64,000 bases of DNA from Bog-473 sp963726005 (GCA_963726005.1 CAVSAT010000008.1:1-64000), one strand, 5' to 3'; positions 55,213-64,000 are shown, numbered from the stretch's first letter. A program made the numbers and translations. The notes: a model not told the origin generated them from the sequence alone.

Positions 55213-56073
55213 GTGGATGCCGGAGAAACCGCCAGGCCTCGTAACGAACTCGTTACGACCGAGGATCGATCCGGTATCGACGAGGCCCTCAAGGCCCTCG
55301 ACCCCGACGCCGCACGCCCCAAGTTCGTCATGGAGGCCATGAAGCTGAAGCTCGGCTTCTCGGGCCGCACCGTTCTCGAGGACGTGACCGTCTCGCTCAA
55401 ACGGGGGGCCATCACCGCGCTCATCGGGCCCACCGGCTCGGGCAAGTCGACGTTCCTGCGCACGCTGAACCGGATGAACGACCGCGTCCCCGGCTTCGAG
55501 CGCAACGGCGACGTGACGCTCGACGAAGAGAGCCTGTGGGCGCAACACGTGGACCTGCTCACACTGCGCCGCCGGGTCGGCATGCTCTTCCAGCGACCGA
55601 ACCCGTTCCCGATGTCGATCAAGGATAACGTTGTGGCGGGCGTAAAGGCGCACCGCATCGCCAAGGGGAAGCAGCTCGACGTCGTGTGCGAGCGGCGGTT
55701 GACCGAAGTGGGCCTGTGGGACGCCGTCAAGGACAGGCTCAACGACTCGCCGTTCCGGCTCTCGGGTGGGCAGCAGCAGCTGCTGTGCCTCGCCCGCGCC
55801 CTTGCGGTCGGGCCGGAGGTCCTCCTGCTGGACGAGCCGACTTCCTCGCTCGACCCGCTGACGACGGAGGCGATCGAGGCACTGCTCAAGACCCTGACGC
55901 CCGCGCTGACGTTGATCGTGGTCACCCACAACCTGGGCCAGGCCATGCGGGTGTCCCACAACACGATGTTCTTCTACCAAGGGCAGCTGATGGAGCACGG
56001 CCTGACCGACGACCTCTTCAATCGGCCCCGCGAAGCCGACACCGAGCGGTACGTCACGGGACGGATGGGTTAG
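55213..56073 (+). CDS. pstB: Phosphate ABC transporter ATPase PstB
   Basis: 286 residues. A 35-residue N-terminal extension is followed by an ABC ATPase: Walker A GPTGSGKST at 72-80, Q-loop LFQRPNPFPMSI typical of PstB, signature LSGGQ at 183-187, Walker B LLLDEP at 204-209 and the H-loop in VVTHN. It powers phosphate import by PstCA with PstS. It is first in the operon here, before pstS, pstC and pstA, rather than last as in most bacteria. Start GTG at 55213 just after the PHO-box-like array. Confidence 0.95.
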   Translation: MDAGETARPRNELVTTEDRSGIDEALKALDPDAARPKFVMEAMKLKLGFSGRTVLEDVTVSLKRGAITALIGPTGSGKSTFLRTLNRMNDRVPGFERNGDVTLDEESLWAQHVDLLTLRRRVGMLFQRPNPFPMSIKDNVVAGVKAHRIAKGKQLDVVCERRLTEVGLWDAVKDRLNDSPFRLSGGQQQLLCLARALAVGPEVLLLDEPTSSLDPLTTEAIEALLKTLTPALTLIVVTHNLGQAMRVSHNTMFFYQGQLMEHGLTDDLFNRPREADTERYVTGRMG

Positions 56074-56121
56074 GGAGATCCGCTCCCGAATCCAGTGACC
56101 TTCCCGCGCGGACCCGCTGGA

Positions 56122-56165
56122 GTTCACCCGACAGCATCACCGAAGCACACCAACCACCTCACAAG
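56122..56165 (+). promoter_or_regulatory. Weak second PHO-box-like stretch before pstS
   Basis: GTTCACCCGAC at 56122 is followed at 11-base steps by AGCATCACCGA and AGCACACCAAC. The first unit fits the actinobacterial PHO repeat; the others fit only through CACC-like cores. It may give pstS extra induction, as pstS is usually the most highly expressed gene. Confidence 0.25.
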
Positions 56166-56175
56166 GAGAGAACCT

Positions 56176-57301
56176 GTGAAGAAACTGATGGCCGCAGCAC
56201 GACTCACACGGGGAGTGGTGGTCACGACAGCGGCCGGGCTCGCACTGAGTTCCGCCATTTTCAGCTCGGCTGCGTCGGCCAGCGTCAAGCTGCCCAGCAG
56301 CGGCGTGGAGACGCCCCCGGGCGGCACCGTGACAGAAACCGGGAGCACCCTGATGTACCCGCTCTTCAACCTCTGGGCCGGCGGCTACAACACGAAGTTC
56401 CCGAGTACCACCATCCAGACGGCAGGCACCGGCTCTGGTACGGGGATCTCCGAAGCCGAGAACGGAACCATCGACATCGGCGCCTCCGACGCGTACCTCT
56501 CTCCCAGCGTGGTGTCGTCAAACCCGAACCTGAAGAACATCCCGACAGCGATCTCTGCGCAGATGGTGGCCTACAACGTCCCGGGCGTGCTCTCTCACCT
56601 GAAACTGTCCGGGAAGCTGGTTTCTGAGATATACCAGGGACAGGTGACGAAGTGGAACGACTCGGCGATCGCCAGCGCGAACCCGGGCGTCACCTTGCCC
56701 GCCACACCGATCGTTGCCCTGCACCGCTCGGACAGCAGCGGTGACACGTTCATCTTCACCCAGTACCTCTCCAAGGCCGACCCCTCGGGTTGGGGCGCCA
56801 AGATCAGCTACAACACGACCGTCCCGTGGCCGGCTGCCCCTGGCGCCTTGGGCGAGATGGGTAACTCGGGAATGGTGTCCGGCTGCAAGGCGACGCCGGG
56901 CTGCATTGCCTACATCGGTATCAGTTACCTCACCCAGACCCTGCAAGCAGGACTCGGGTACGCCGCGCTGGGCAACGGCCACGGGCAAGTACGTGGTGCC
57001 AACACAGGCGTCGATCGCAGCAGAGGCCGCCGGCTTCGTGAAGAAGACCCCGGCCAACGGAACCATCTCGCTGATCTACGGCAACATCAACAATGGCTAT
57101 CCGATCGTCAACTACGAGTACGCCATCGTCTCGGACAAGCAGTCGAGTTCGAGCACGGCCAAGAACATTCGTTCGGTGCTGGAGTGGGCGATCAACAGCA
57201 AGTACGGGAACAGCACCGAGTACCTGTCCCAGGTCAACTTCCAGCCCCTGCCGTCCAAGGTGGTGGCCCAATCCGTGAAGCAGATCCTGAGCATTCAGTA
57301 G
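56176..57301 (+). CDS. pstS: Phosphate-binding protein PstS (one apparent frameshift)
   Basis: Extracellular phosphate-binding protein, about 374 residues when joined. The GTG at 56176 follows AAGGAGAG. A Sec signal peptide (about residues 1-35) is followed by TETGSTLMYPLFNLW, GIGASDAYLS and the phosphate-binding HRSDSSGDTFIF. At about 56977 an extra G (AACGGCC for AACGCC) shifts the frame; with one base removed the sequence continues ATGKYVVPTQASIAAEAAGF to the end LPSKVVAQSVKQILSIQ. It has no lipobox Cys. The last base of its TAG is the first base of the pstC GTG. Confidence 0.93.
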
Positions 57302-58389
57302 TGGCAACCGTCGGCGGCGTGGCGGGGAGCATCCCCGCCACGCCACAGGCGGAGTCGATCGGCAAGCCGCCACTGCCCCGCCGAGTCGCGGACTTCTTCC
57401 GGCGGAACGAGGAGCACGCCTGGCGCGGGACGGCCTGGGTGGCCGTCCTGCTGCCGCTCGCCGCCCTCGTCTTCGCGGTGACGGTGCTGGCGGTGAAGGC
57501 GTTCCCCGCCATTCGCGTCAACGGATGGTATTTCCTCTACGGGCGCAATTGGACGTACGGGAATGGGTACGGTGCTGTCGTGCACACCGACGGGGTGGCG
57601 CACCCCATGGGGGCGCAGTTCGGCGCCTGGGCCATCCTCTGGGGCACCCTGGTCTCCTCGCTGATCGCCCTCGTCATCGCCCTCCCGCTCTCGATCGGCG
57701 CCGCCTTCGCCCTGACCGAGCGCCTGCCGAGCTGGATCTCCCGGCCACTGGGCTTCACCATCGAGATCCTGGCCGGCATCCCGAGCGTCGTGATCGGCCT
57801 CTGGGGCATCTTGACCTTCGGCCCCTGGATGGCCAAGCACGTGTACCCCGTCATCGCCGACCACGCGCCCAATGTGCCGGTGCTCAGGTACTTCCGCAAC
57901 CCCGTCGGCTCCGGTGAGGGTTTGCTCTCTGCGGGCCTCGTGCTCGCCCTCATGATTGTGCCGATCATCACCGCGACGACCCGCGACCTGTTCCAGCAGG
58001 TGCCCCCGCTCCCCAAGGAAGGAGCGTCCGCACTCGGCATGACCGACTGGGAGGTTGCCCACAAGGTCACAGTGCCCTGGGTGAGGTCGGGGATCATCGG
58101 CGCCACGGTCCTCGGCCTGGGCCGGGCGCTCGGTGAGACGATCGCGATCGCGATGATCGGGGGGGCCGCGCTGCACATCCCCGTGAACATCTACGGACCG
58201 TTCACGACGGTGGCCGCCACGATCCTGACCCAGCTCGACGGCGCCCTCACCGACGGCACCGGCTTCGCTGTGGCCACACTGGCCGAGCTGGCGCTCGTGC
58301 TCGCGGTCATCTCCGTCGCGGTCAACCTCGTCGCCCGAATGATCATCGCCAGGACGGGCCGGGTCGGCGCGCCGGTCGGGGGTGCCTGA
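57301..58389 (+). CDS. pstC: Phosphate ABC transporter permease PstC
   Basis: 362 residues, six-helix inner-membrane permease with a long N-terminal part. GIPSVVIGLWGI, the EAA-loop-like EGASALGMTDWEVAHKVTVP and LGLGRALGETIAIAM are typical of PstC. The GTG at 57301 overlaps the pstS stop by one base and its stop overlaps the pstA ATG by one base (TGATG), so the three are translationally coupled. Confidence 0.95.
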   Translation: MATVGGVAGSIPATPQAESIGKPPLPRRVADFFRRNEEHAWRGTAWVAVLLPLAALVFAVTVLAVKAFPAIRVNGWYFLYGRNWTYGNGYGAVVHTDGVAHPMGAQFGAWAILWGTLVSSLIALVIALPLSIGAAFALTERLPSWISRPLGFTIEILAGIPSVVIGLWGILTFGPWMAKHVYPVIADHAPNVPVLRYFRNPVGSGEGLLSAGLVLALMIVPIITATTRDLFQQVPPLPKEGASALGMTDWEVAHKVTVPWVRSGIIGATVLGLGRALGETIAIAMIGGAALHIPVNIYGPFTTVAATILTQLDGALTDGTGFAVATLAELALVLAVISVAVNLVARMIIARTGRVGAPVGGA

Positions 58390-59342
58390 TGAGCACGGCC
58401 CTGTCGGCCGGGCCCGCCACGAGGCGTCGGCGTGTCTCGGCGAGCATGTGGCGGGTGCTTACCTACCTGGCACTCGTCCTCATCATGGCGCCGGCCGCCT
58501 GGATCCTGATCGGCGTCCTCGCCCGCGCCTGGTCTCATTGGCGGTGGAGCGTCCTGTGGACGCCCCTGACCTCCACCGGCGGTGGGCTGCGCGACCAGAT
58601 CCTCGGCACCCTGATCCTCATGCTGGGGGTGTTCCTCATCGCGGGGACCATCGGTGTGCTCGCCGGCATCCATCTGGCCGAGCTGGCCCGGAGCGGCCGG
58701 TTCAGCGGGCGCGTCAGCGCCCCACTGCGCACTGCATCTGACATCCTGTCCGGCTTCCCCTCGATCGTGCTCGGCTACGTCGGCTACGTCGCGCTCGTGG
58801 TCGGGCTGCATTGGGGCTTCTCGCTCGTGTCAGCGGTGATCATCCTCTCCATCATGGTGATCCCCTATATCGCGAAGACGACGGAGAACTCGCTGCGCCA
58901 AGTGCCTACCGGCTACCGGGAGGGGGCTGAGGCACTGGGAATGTCGATGGGTTATGGCCTGCGCAAGGTGGTGCTCAAGAGCGCGCTGCCCGGGATCGTC
59001 ACCGGGCTCCTCCTCGCGCTGGCCATCGCCTGCGGCGAGACCGCCCCACTCATCTACACGGCGGGGTTCTCGAACACGTTGCCGCACTCGCTGACCCACG
59101 CCGAGTTCCCCTACCTGACGTACGTCGTTTTCACGTACTACAACGCCCCCGAAACGCAGTATCACTACCTGTCCTACGACGCCGCCCTCATCCTCGTCGT
59201 GATCGTGCTCTTGCTCTTGGTCTCGAGCCGCATCGTCGTCGCCCGCACGCAGCGCCACTCCGAGAGCGCCCGGGGGACAGGTCGCACGCGGCGACGGAGA
59301 CGCACGGCTCCCGAACCGAACCTTGAGTTCCCGCCGGTGTAA
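58389..59342 (+). CDS. pstA: Phosphate ABC transporter permease PstA
   Basis: 317 residues, six membrane segments. LSGFPSIVLGYVGYVAL and the loop REGAEALGMSMGYGLRKVVL with LALAIACGETAPLIYTAG are the PstA signature. It is the last gene of pstB-pstS-pstC-pstA. The ATG is at 58389, overlapping pstC. There is a basic C-terminal tail (GRTRRRRRT) of about 30 residues. Confidence 0.95.
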   Translation: MSTALSAGPATRRRRVSASMWRVLTYLALVLIMAPAAWILIGVLARAWSHWRWSVLWTPLTSTGGGLRDQILGTLILMLGVFLIAGTIGVLAGIHLAELARSGRFSGRVSAPLRTASDILSGFPSIVLGYVGYVALVVGLHWGFSLVSAVIILSIMVIPYIAKTTENSLRQVPTGYREGAEALGMSMGYGLRKVVLKSALPGIVTGLLLALAIACGETAPLIYTAGFSNTLPHSLTHAEFPYLTYVVFTYYNAPETQYHYLSYDAALILVVIVLLLLVSSRIVVARTQRHSESARGTGRTRRRRRTAPEPNLEFPPV

Positions 59343-59404
59343 GACAGCGCGGGCACCGACCTAAGGTGTCACCCGTATGCACGAGACGACGCGAGGAGAC
59401 GTGA

Positions 59405-59971
59405 GTGAGCGCAGGACCAGAGTGGGGGCCCCTGGCCCGTCTGGCTGGAATCTGGGAGGGCGAGCAGGGCGAGGATGTCGCCTACGCCAACGGGTCTGGG
59501 AAGATCGCACTCACCCCCTACCGGGAGCACATAGACCTCAAGCCCTTCGGGCCGGTGGAAAACGGTGCCCAGATCCTCTACGGCCTCGACTACCGCATGG
59601 CGGCCTGGCGGGGCACCGAGGACAGCCCGTTCCACACCGAGGTCGGGTACTGGATGTGGGATGCCCGTGACAACGAGGTCGTCCGCTGCTTCCTCATCCC
59701 GCGCGGTTCCGCCATCGTCGCCGGAGCCATCGTGCCCGCAGACGCCACCACCTATACCTTGAAGGCGAGCGTCGGCAGCCAGACATACGGCATCCTCTCC
59801 AACAACTGGCTCGACAAGAACGCCCGCGCGGTCCAGTTCGATGTCACGATCGACACCAGCGTCGACGACGTGTTCACGTACACCGAGACGACGGTGATCC
59901 AGCACGCCAAGATGCCAGAACAGGTCATCCACACGGATGGCAACACGCTGAGGCGGATCGCGGACGCCTGA
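59405..59971 (+). CDS. Nitrobindin-like heme-binding beta-barrel protein
   Basis: 188 residues of the FABP/nitrobindin (DUF1794-like) family. LAGIWEGEQGEDVAY, YREHIDLKPFGP and FHTEVGYWMWD are characteristic of the barrel; nitrobindins bind ferric heme through a His near the C-terminus and act on nitric oxide or peroxynitrite. His935-type assignment is not possible by eye; candidates lie in VIHTDGNTLRRI. Start GTG at 59405 with GAGGAGAC upstream. It lies 57 bases before the acyl-CoA dehydrogenase gene on the same strand. Confidence 0.8.
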   Translation: MSAGPEWGPLARLAGIWEGEQGEDVAYANGSGKIALTPYREHIDLKPFGPVENGAQILYGLDYRMAAWRGTEDSPFHTEVGYWMWDARDNEVVRCFLIPRGSAIVAGAIVPADATTYTLKASVGSQTYGILSNNWLDKNARAVQFDVTIDTSVDDVFTYTETTVIQHAKMPEQVIHTDGNTLRRIADA

Positions 59972-60028
59972 GCACGCCCAGTAGGGTCGCGGCGGGCGGG
60001 GCCCCGCCGAGCCCGCAGGAGGCACGTC

Positions 60029-61252
60029 ATGTTCGAGTGGACCGAAGAACAGCTGGCGATCCGCGACGCCGTACGCCGCTTTGTGGAGGAGGAGGTCGAG
60101 CCGAACGTCGAGGAACTCGAGCACGGTGACATGCCGCCCTACGAGGTGATCCGCAAGCTCTACCGGACCTTCGGCCTCGATGCCATGGCCCGGGAGTCCT
60201 TCAAGCGGGCGCTCGAACGCAAGACGTCGGGCCCGGCGGCGTCGGAGCGTACCGAGGGTGGCGGCAACGCTGCGTTCACGCTGATTCCCATCATCGAGCT
60301 CTGCCACTACTGCCCCGGCATCGTGACCGCCCTCGGCGTGAGCACCGGCCTGGCCGGCGGCACCATCATGAAGAGCGGCACTCCGGCCCAAATGGAGCGC
60401 TGGGGCCTGGATCTGATGACACTGGACAAGATCGGTGCCTGGGCCATCACCGAGCCCGACTCGGGCTCGGACGCCCTCGGGGGCATGAAGTCGACCGCCG
60501 CGCGGGACGGCGACGAGTACGTCCTCAACGGCAACAAGACGTTCATCACCAACGGCCCCTACGCCGACACGATTGTCTTCTACGCCAAGCTCGACGACGG
60601 GGGCGGCACGCCCCTACGCCAGCGCCCGGTGCTCACGTTCATCCTCGACCGTGGCATGGCGGGACTCGAGCAGTCCAAGCCCTTCCGCAAGATGGGCCTG
60701 CACTCGTCGCCGACGGGGGAGCTCTTCCTCACCGACGTGCGCGCCGGCAAGGACCGGTTGCTCGGGGAGAGCGAGGGGGCACCCGGCGGGAACGAGGGGC
60801 GCCAGAGCGCGAAGGGCAACTTCGTCACCGAGCGCGCGGGCGTCGCGGCCATGTCGCTCGGCCTCATTGAGGAGTGCCTCAAGCTCTCGGTGCAGTACGC
60901 CAAGGACCGGCTGCTCTGGGAGCGGCCGATCGCGGAGTTCCAGCTCATTCAGCTCAAGCTTGCCCGCATGGAGATCGCCCGGCTCAACGTGGAGAACCTC
61001 GTGTTCCGGCACATCGAGATGAGCACGGCCGGCAAGAGCCTGACCTTGGCCGAGGCCTCGGCCATGAAGCTCTACTCGGCCCAGGCCGCCTCCGAGGTCG
61101 CCATGGAAGCCGTGCAGCTCTTCGGCGGCAACGGGTACATGTCCGAATTCCGGGTCGAGCAGCTGGCCCGCGACGCCAAGGTGTTCCAGATCTACGCCGG
61201 CACCGACGAGATCCAGGTGACCCACATCGCCCGCGACCTCCTCGGGCGCTGA
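60029..61252 (+). CDS. Acyl-CoA dehydrogenase
   Basis: 407 residues, FAD enzyme of the ACAD family. The FAD-binding middle domain has AWAITEPDSGSDALGGM and the C-terminal domain has LFGGNGYMSEFRVEQLARDAK and QIYAGTDEIQ. A 40-residue insert near residues 60-90 is unusual. The ATG at 60029 has GGAGGCACGTC upstream. It is one base from the M20 gene, suggesting co-transcription, perhaps for the breakdown of an acyl or amide compound. Confidence 0.93.
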   Translation: MFEWTEEQLAIRDAVRRFVEEEVEPNVEELEHGDMPPYEVIRKLYRTFGLDAMARESFKRALERKTSGPAASERTEGGGNAAFTLIPIIELCHYCPGIVTALGVSTGLAGGTIMKSGTPAQMERWGLDLMTLDKIGAWAITEPDSGSDALGGMKSTAARDGDEYVLNGNKTFITNGPYADTIVFYAKLDDGGGTPLRQRPVLTFILDRGMAGLEQSKPFRKMGLHSSPTGELFLTDVRAGKDRLLGESEGAPGGNEGRQSAKGNFVTERAGVAAMSLGLIEECLKLSVQYAKDRLLWERPIAEFQLIQLKLARMEIARLNVENLVFRHIEMSTAGKSLTLAEASAMKLYSAQAASEVAMEAVQLFGGNGYMSEFRVEQLARDAKVFQIYAGTDEIQVTHIARDLLGR

Positions 61253-61253
61253 G

Positions 61254-62441
61254 ATGACCGATCTCCTCGGGACGGCGCCGGGCGAGGCCGTTTACGACGA
61301 GATGGTGGAGCTGCGACGCGCGGTGCACCAACGGCCTGAGCTCGCCTTCGACGAGCATCACACGACGGCCCTGGTCCGCGACCACATGGCAGGGCTCGGC
61401 ATCGACGAGGCCGTGCGGGTCACCGAGACCGGCGGGATCTTCGCCATGGAGGGTGGTCGGGCCGGTCGCAGCGTCGTGCTCCGGGCGGATGTCGACGCAC
61501 TGCCGGTGCAAGAGGACGAGTCGAGAGCGGGTCACTCCCAAGTCGAAGGGGTGATGCATGCCTGCGGACACGACGTCCACGTGGCTGCCTTGCTCGGTGC
61601 CGCCTCGGTCCTCGCGTCGCGTCGCGAGGACCTTCCCGGGCGCTACGTCTTCGTGTTTCAACCGGGCGAGGAGGCGCTCTGCGGCGCCAAGCGAATGATC
61701 GACAACGGGGCGCTGGCGGTCATGGGGGGGTCGCGCCTCGTCGGGTTCCACGTCACCTCGCAGATCCCGACGGGCCTGGTGGCGGTGCGTGGTGGCGTGA
61801 CGATGTCCGAAGCCCACTCGTTGCGCATCACGCTCGCGGGGCCCGGCGGGCATGGCGCCATGCCGACCGGCCAGGGCGATGTCATCCGGGCCACGGCGGA
61901 GTTGGTCGGGCGGTTGGGAGAGGTGGCACACGGGTTGAGCTACGAGGAGGCCAACTGCGTGTGCAGCGCGGGCACGCTGAACGCGGGGACGGCGGTCAAC
62001 GTCGTGCCGACCTCGGCTCGGGTCACCGGCACCTTGCGGACCTTCACGGCCGGACAGCGCGAAGAGGCCCTCGCCCGGCTGCACGCACTCTGCGCCTCGG
62101 TCGCGGACAGCCAGGGCGTCCACGTGCGTCTGGAGACGCCCGAGCACACCCCGGCCGTGGTGAACGACCCCGCGGTGGCCGACCTGGTCGAGGAGGAGGC
62201 CCGGGCCGCGCTCGGTGTCGGGCAGGTCTTCCGCATGCCGCCCTCCGCGCCAAGCGACGACGTGAGCGAGTTTCTGAACCACGTCCCGGGCTGTTACTTC
62301 TTCGTGGGCGGTGCGGCGCCCGACGGCTCGAGCGGCATGCACCACAGCCCGACCTTCATGGTGGAAGACGCGTCACTGCGCGTGGGTGCGTCCGTCATGG
62401 TGCGCAGCGCGCTGGCGCTGGCCGCTCCGTCGTCCACATGA
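61254..62441 (+). CDS. M20 family amidohydrolase/peptidase
   Basis: 395 residues, two-domain metal-dependent amidohydrolase. RRAVHQRPELAFDEHHT at the N-terminus, the metal site MHACGHDVHVAALLGAA with Cys104 and His106, QPGEEALCGA and GPGGHGAMPT in the dimerisation domain match IAA-amino-acid hydrolase/aminoacylase types. It probably removes an acyl group from an amino acid. The ATG follows the acyl-CoA dehydrogenase stop by one base. Confidence 0.92.
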   Translation: MTDLLGTAPGEAVYDEMVELRRAVHQRPELAFDEHHTTALVRDHMAGLGIDEAVRVTETGGIFAMEGGRAGRSVVLRADVDALPVQEDESRAGHSQVEGVMHACGHDVHVAALLGAASVLASRREDLPGRYVFVFQPGEEALCGAKRMIDNGALAVMGGSRLVGFHVTSQIPTGLVAVRGGVTMSEAHSLRITLAGPGGHGAMPTGQGDVIRATAELVGRLGEVAHGLSYEEANCVCSAGTLNAGTAVNVVPTSARVTGTLRTFTAGQREEALARLHALCASVADSQGVHVRLETPEHTPAVVNDPAVADLVEEEARAALGVGQVFRMPPSAPSDDVSEFLNHVPGCYFFVGGAAPDGSSGMHHSPTFMVEDASLRVGASVMVRSALALAAPSST

Positions 62442-62467
62442 AGGCCTCCCTGGCCCCCCTCTAGGCC

Positions 62468-63637
62468 ATGGCCGTCCCGCTCGCTCCCGTCACCAGGGTC
62501 GTGTCTTCGCGCCCCTCCGAGTGGCGGGACGGACGGTTGACTGCCCGCGTGCCGGGGGTCAGCGTTGGCTCGGCCGCAATCGTGGCGGCACTGCTCGGCG
62601 TCGCGCTCCTGGCCGCTGCCTGCGGAGTAGGAGCGCCTGTCCGCGGTTCCGGCCATCCCTCGACAAACCGAGAGGGATCGACCCCGACCACATCGACCAC
62701 GACCACCGCCGTCACCACACCGCCACCGACGACGACTACGACGATCCCACCGCTGGCATCGCCAGCCGCGCTCACGCCCTTCGCGCCGGGCGGACCGGCG
62801 AACGAAGGTACCTGGACGGCGGCGGGGCGCGCCGTGGGCGCCACCGTCGCGGTCTACGAGACCCAGCTCGTCCCCCCGGGAGGCTCGCAGGCGGCCGGGA
62901 TCGCGTGGATGGACACCAAGCTCCTCTCAGCCCAGCTCTATTCGGGGTCCAAGAGCCCAGGAGGCGGCCCGTACCAGTTCACCGCCCCGATTCTCCCGGC
63001 CCAGGCGGCGTCGTTGGTGGCCGCCTTCAACGGTGGCTTCCTGATGAATTCGGCGGGGGGCGGCTATTACACGGAGGGCCGCGTCGTCGTGCCGCTCGTG
63101 ACCGGCGCCGCCTCCCTCGTCATTTTCACCGACGGCTCGGTCACCGTGGGGGCCTGGGGCACTGACGTGTCCATGGCGCCGAACGTCGTGGCCGTGCGCC
63201 AGAACCTGGTCCCACTGGTGACCGGGGGTCAGCCCACAGCGCAAGCGGCGGGCCCGGACTGGCAGGCCTGGGGCGCCACCTGTGGCGCGACCTCCTGCGC
63301 CTCGAGTGTCCAGGGAATTGAGAACCAATGGCGTTCGGGCGCCGGGGTCACCGCGGACGGCGCGCTGGTCTACGCCGCCGGGCCCGGCCTCACCCCACTG
63401 CAGCTCGCCCAACTCCTGGCGCGGGCCGGTGTCGCTCGTGGCATGGAGCTCGACATCAATCCCAACTGGCCCGTTTTCGTCACGTACGCTCCGTCGCCAC
63501 CGACCGCCCCCGCAGCGCCCGCGAACGGGAGCGACCTCCAGCCGAGCAGCGCACAAGGTCCGGCCACTTTCTTCAATCCGGCGTGGGCCCGCGACTTCGT
63601 GACCATGTCGGCCCGGGCGACGCCCGCGACCAGCTGA
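62468..63637 (+). CDS. Lipoprotein with phosphodiester-glycosidase-like domain
   Basis: 389 residues. A positively charged N-terminus (1-40), then a lipoprotein-type signal VALLAAACG (lipobox Cys near residue 57), a Thr/Pro-rich linker (about 66-95), and a C-terminal domain with AAFNGGFLM, GGGYYTEGRVVVPL, TDGSVTVGAWG and LLARAGVARGMELDINPNW, which match the phosphodiester glycosidase (NAGPA-like) family. Members cleave sugar phosphodiesters or act on wall polymers; the substrate is unknown. The start may instead be at the GTG-rich codons downstream, but the N-terminal Arg-rich part fits a long signal. Confidence 0.78.
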   Translation: MAVPLAPVTRVVSSRPSEWRDGRLTARVPGVSVGSAAIVAALLGVALLAAACGVGAPVRGSGHPSTNREGSTPTTSTTTTAVTTPPPTTTTTIPPLASPAALTPFAPGGPANEGTWTAAGRAVGATVAVYETQLVPPGGSQAAGIAWMDTKLLSAQLYSGSKSPGGGPYQFTAPILPAQAASLVAAFNGGFLMNSAGGGYYTEGRVVVPLVTGAASLVIFTDGSVTVGAWGTDVSMAPNVVAVRQNLVPLVTGGQPTAQAAGPDWQAWGATCGATSCASSVQGIENQWRSGAGVTADGALVYAAGPGLTPLQLAQLLARAGVARGMELDINPNWPVFVTYAPSPPTAPAAPANGSDLQPSSAQGPATFFNPAWARDFVTMSARATPATS

Positions 63638-63674
63638 GAGGCCCCGCCACTCGCTTCTGGGCCACAATGTCGCC

Positions 63675-64000
63675 GTGGGCTCCTCTGATCTCTTCTCCAT
63701 CCTCGGCAAGACGGCTCTCGTCACAGGGGGCACCCGCGGCATCGGCAGAATGATCGCCGAGGGCTTCGTCGACGCCGGCGCCAAGGTCTACATCTCGTCG
63801 CGCAAGGCGGACGTCTGCGCCGAGGTCGCCGCCGAGCTGTCGAAGCACGGCACCTGCGTGGGCCTGCCTGCCGATCTGTCCAAGGAGGACGAGTGCCGCC
63901 GGCTGGCCGGGGAGATGGCGGGGCGCGTGGACAAGCTCGACATCCTGGTCAACAACGCCGGTGCCACCTGGGGCGCGCCGCTGGCCGAGTTCGACGAGGC
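63675..64000 (+). CDS. Short-chain dehydrogenase/reductase, N-terminal part (runs off right edge)
   Basis: Classical SDR start from the GTG at 63675: MGSSDLFSILGKTALVTGG, the cofactor motif TGGTRGIGR, ISSRKADVC and DILVNNAGATWG. The active-site YxxxK lies beyond the window. A CACAAT hexamer six bases before the GTG suggests a leaderless transcript. Substrate unknown. Confidence 0.9.
   Translation, partial: MGSSDLFSILGKTALVTGGTRGIGRMIAEGFVDAGAKVYISSRKADVCAEVAAELSKHGTCVGLPADLSKEDECRRLAGEMAGRVDKLDILVNNAGATWGAPLAEFDE

Noticed and set aside
56095..58389. A 764-codon PstS-PstC fusion
   Set aside because: The middle is nonsense caused by the pstS frameshift; pstS ends in another frame and pstC begins at its own GTG at 57301.

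Overview
The window is a high-GC, actinobacterial-type chromosome segment made mostly of housekeeping genes. Class Acidimicrobiia is the best guess. The reasons are the gene order (rpmG, secE, nusG, rplK, rplA, rplJ, rplL, rpoB, rpoC), LLM-class F420 enzymes, DUF2510/DUF4328 and MarP-like proteins, and an exported 42-residue DGGIF..PIVGMA repeat protein of a kind I associate with that class. I see no phage, insertion sequence, CRISPR array or integrase.

Layout. 1-10.2 kb (minus strand): tRNA-Thr, tRNA-Met, rpmG, tRNA-Trp, secE, nusG, rplKAJL, rpoBC, with a likely L10 leader, two tandem promoters and a hairpin before rpoB. 10.3-19.8 kb: mixed metabolic and envelope genes (GNAT acetyltransferase, polyprenol-type mannosyltransferase, YajQ, GtrA, GH1 glycosidase, thioesterase, citrate synthase, SQD1-like sulfosugar synthase) plus tRNA-Tyr. 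20-30.2 kb: recC-recB-recD operon and rmuC. 30.4-38.3 kb: phoU, asd, recR, dnaX, a secreted beta-propeller, the 4.5S SRP RNA, two universal stress proteins and tRNA-Ser(GGA). 38.4-41.8 kb: a membrane protein with a giant charged-helix repeat, tadA and tRNA-Ser(CGA). 41.8-48.2 kb: GH15 glucosidase, a truncated glucose-dehydrogenase start joined to a metallo-beta-lactamase gene, a MarP-like protease, a repeat lipoprotein and a zinc-ribbon membrane protein. 48.2-55.1 kb: aldehyde dehydrogenase, a divergent pair of luciferase-like oxidoreductases, chromate transporter, epimerase, DUF4328 protein. 55.1-59.3 kb: pstB-pstS-pstC-pstA behind a PHO-box-like array. 59.4-64 kb: nitrobindin-like protein, acyl-CoA dehydrogenase, M20 amidohydrolase, phosphodiester-glycosidase lipoprotein and the start of an SDR gene.

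Functional links: the left end makes the translation and transcription core. recCBD and rmuC handle double-strand ends. dnaX-recR and the SRP RNA keep most of a conserved neighbourhood. phoU and pstBSCA form a phosphate uptake and sensing set split over 25 kb.

Seven genes (rpoC twice, nusG, recC, one USP, one lipoprotein, pstS) are broken by single-base shifts, all equivalent to one extra base in short G/C stretches. Because they hit essential genes and share one sign, I read them as assembly or sequencing errors, not gene decay. Nothing here is clearly a new defence or biosynthetic system. The most novel-looking items are the 36-unit hexapeptide-repeat membrane protein at 38.4-40.5 kb and the captured glucose-dehydrogenase start at 42.8-42.9 kb.
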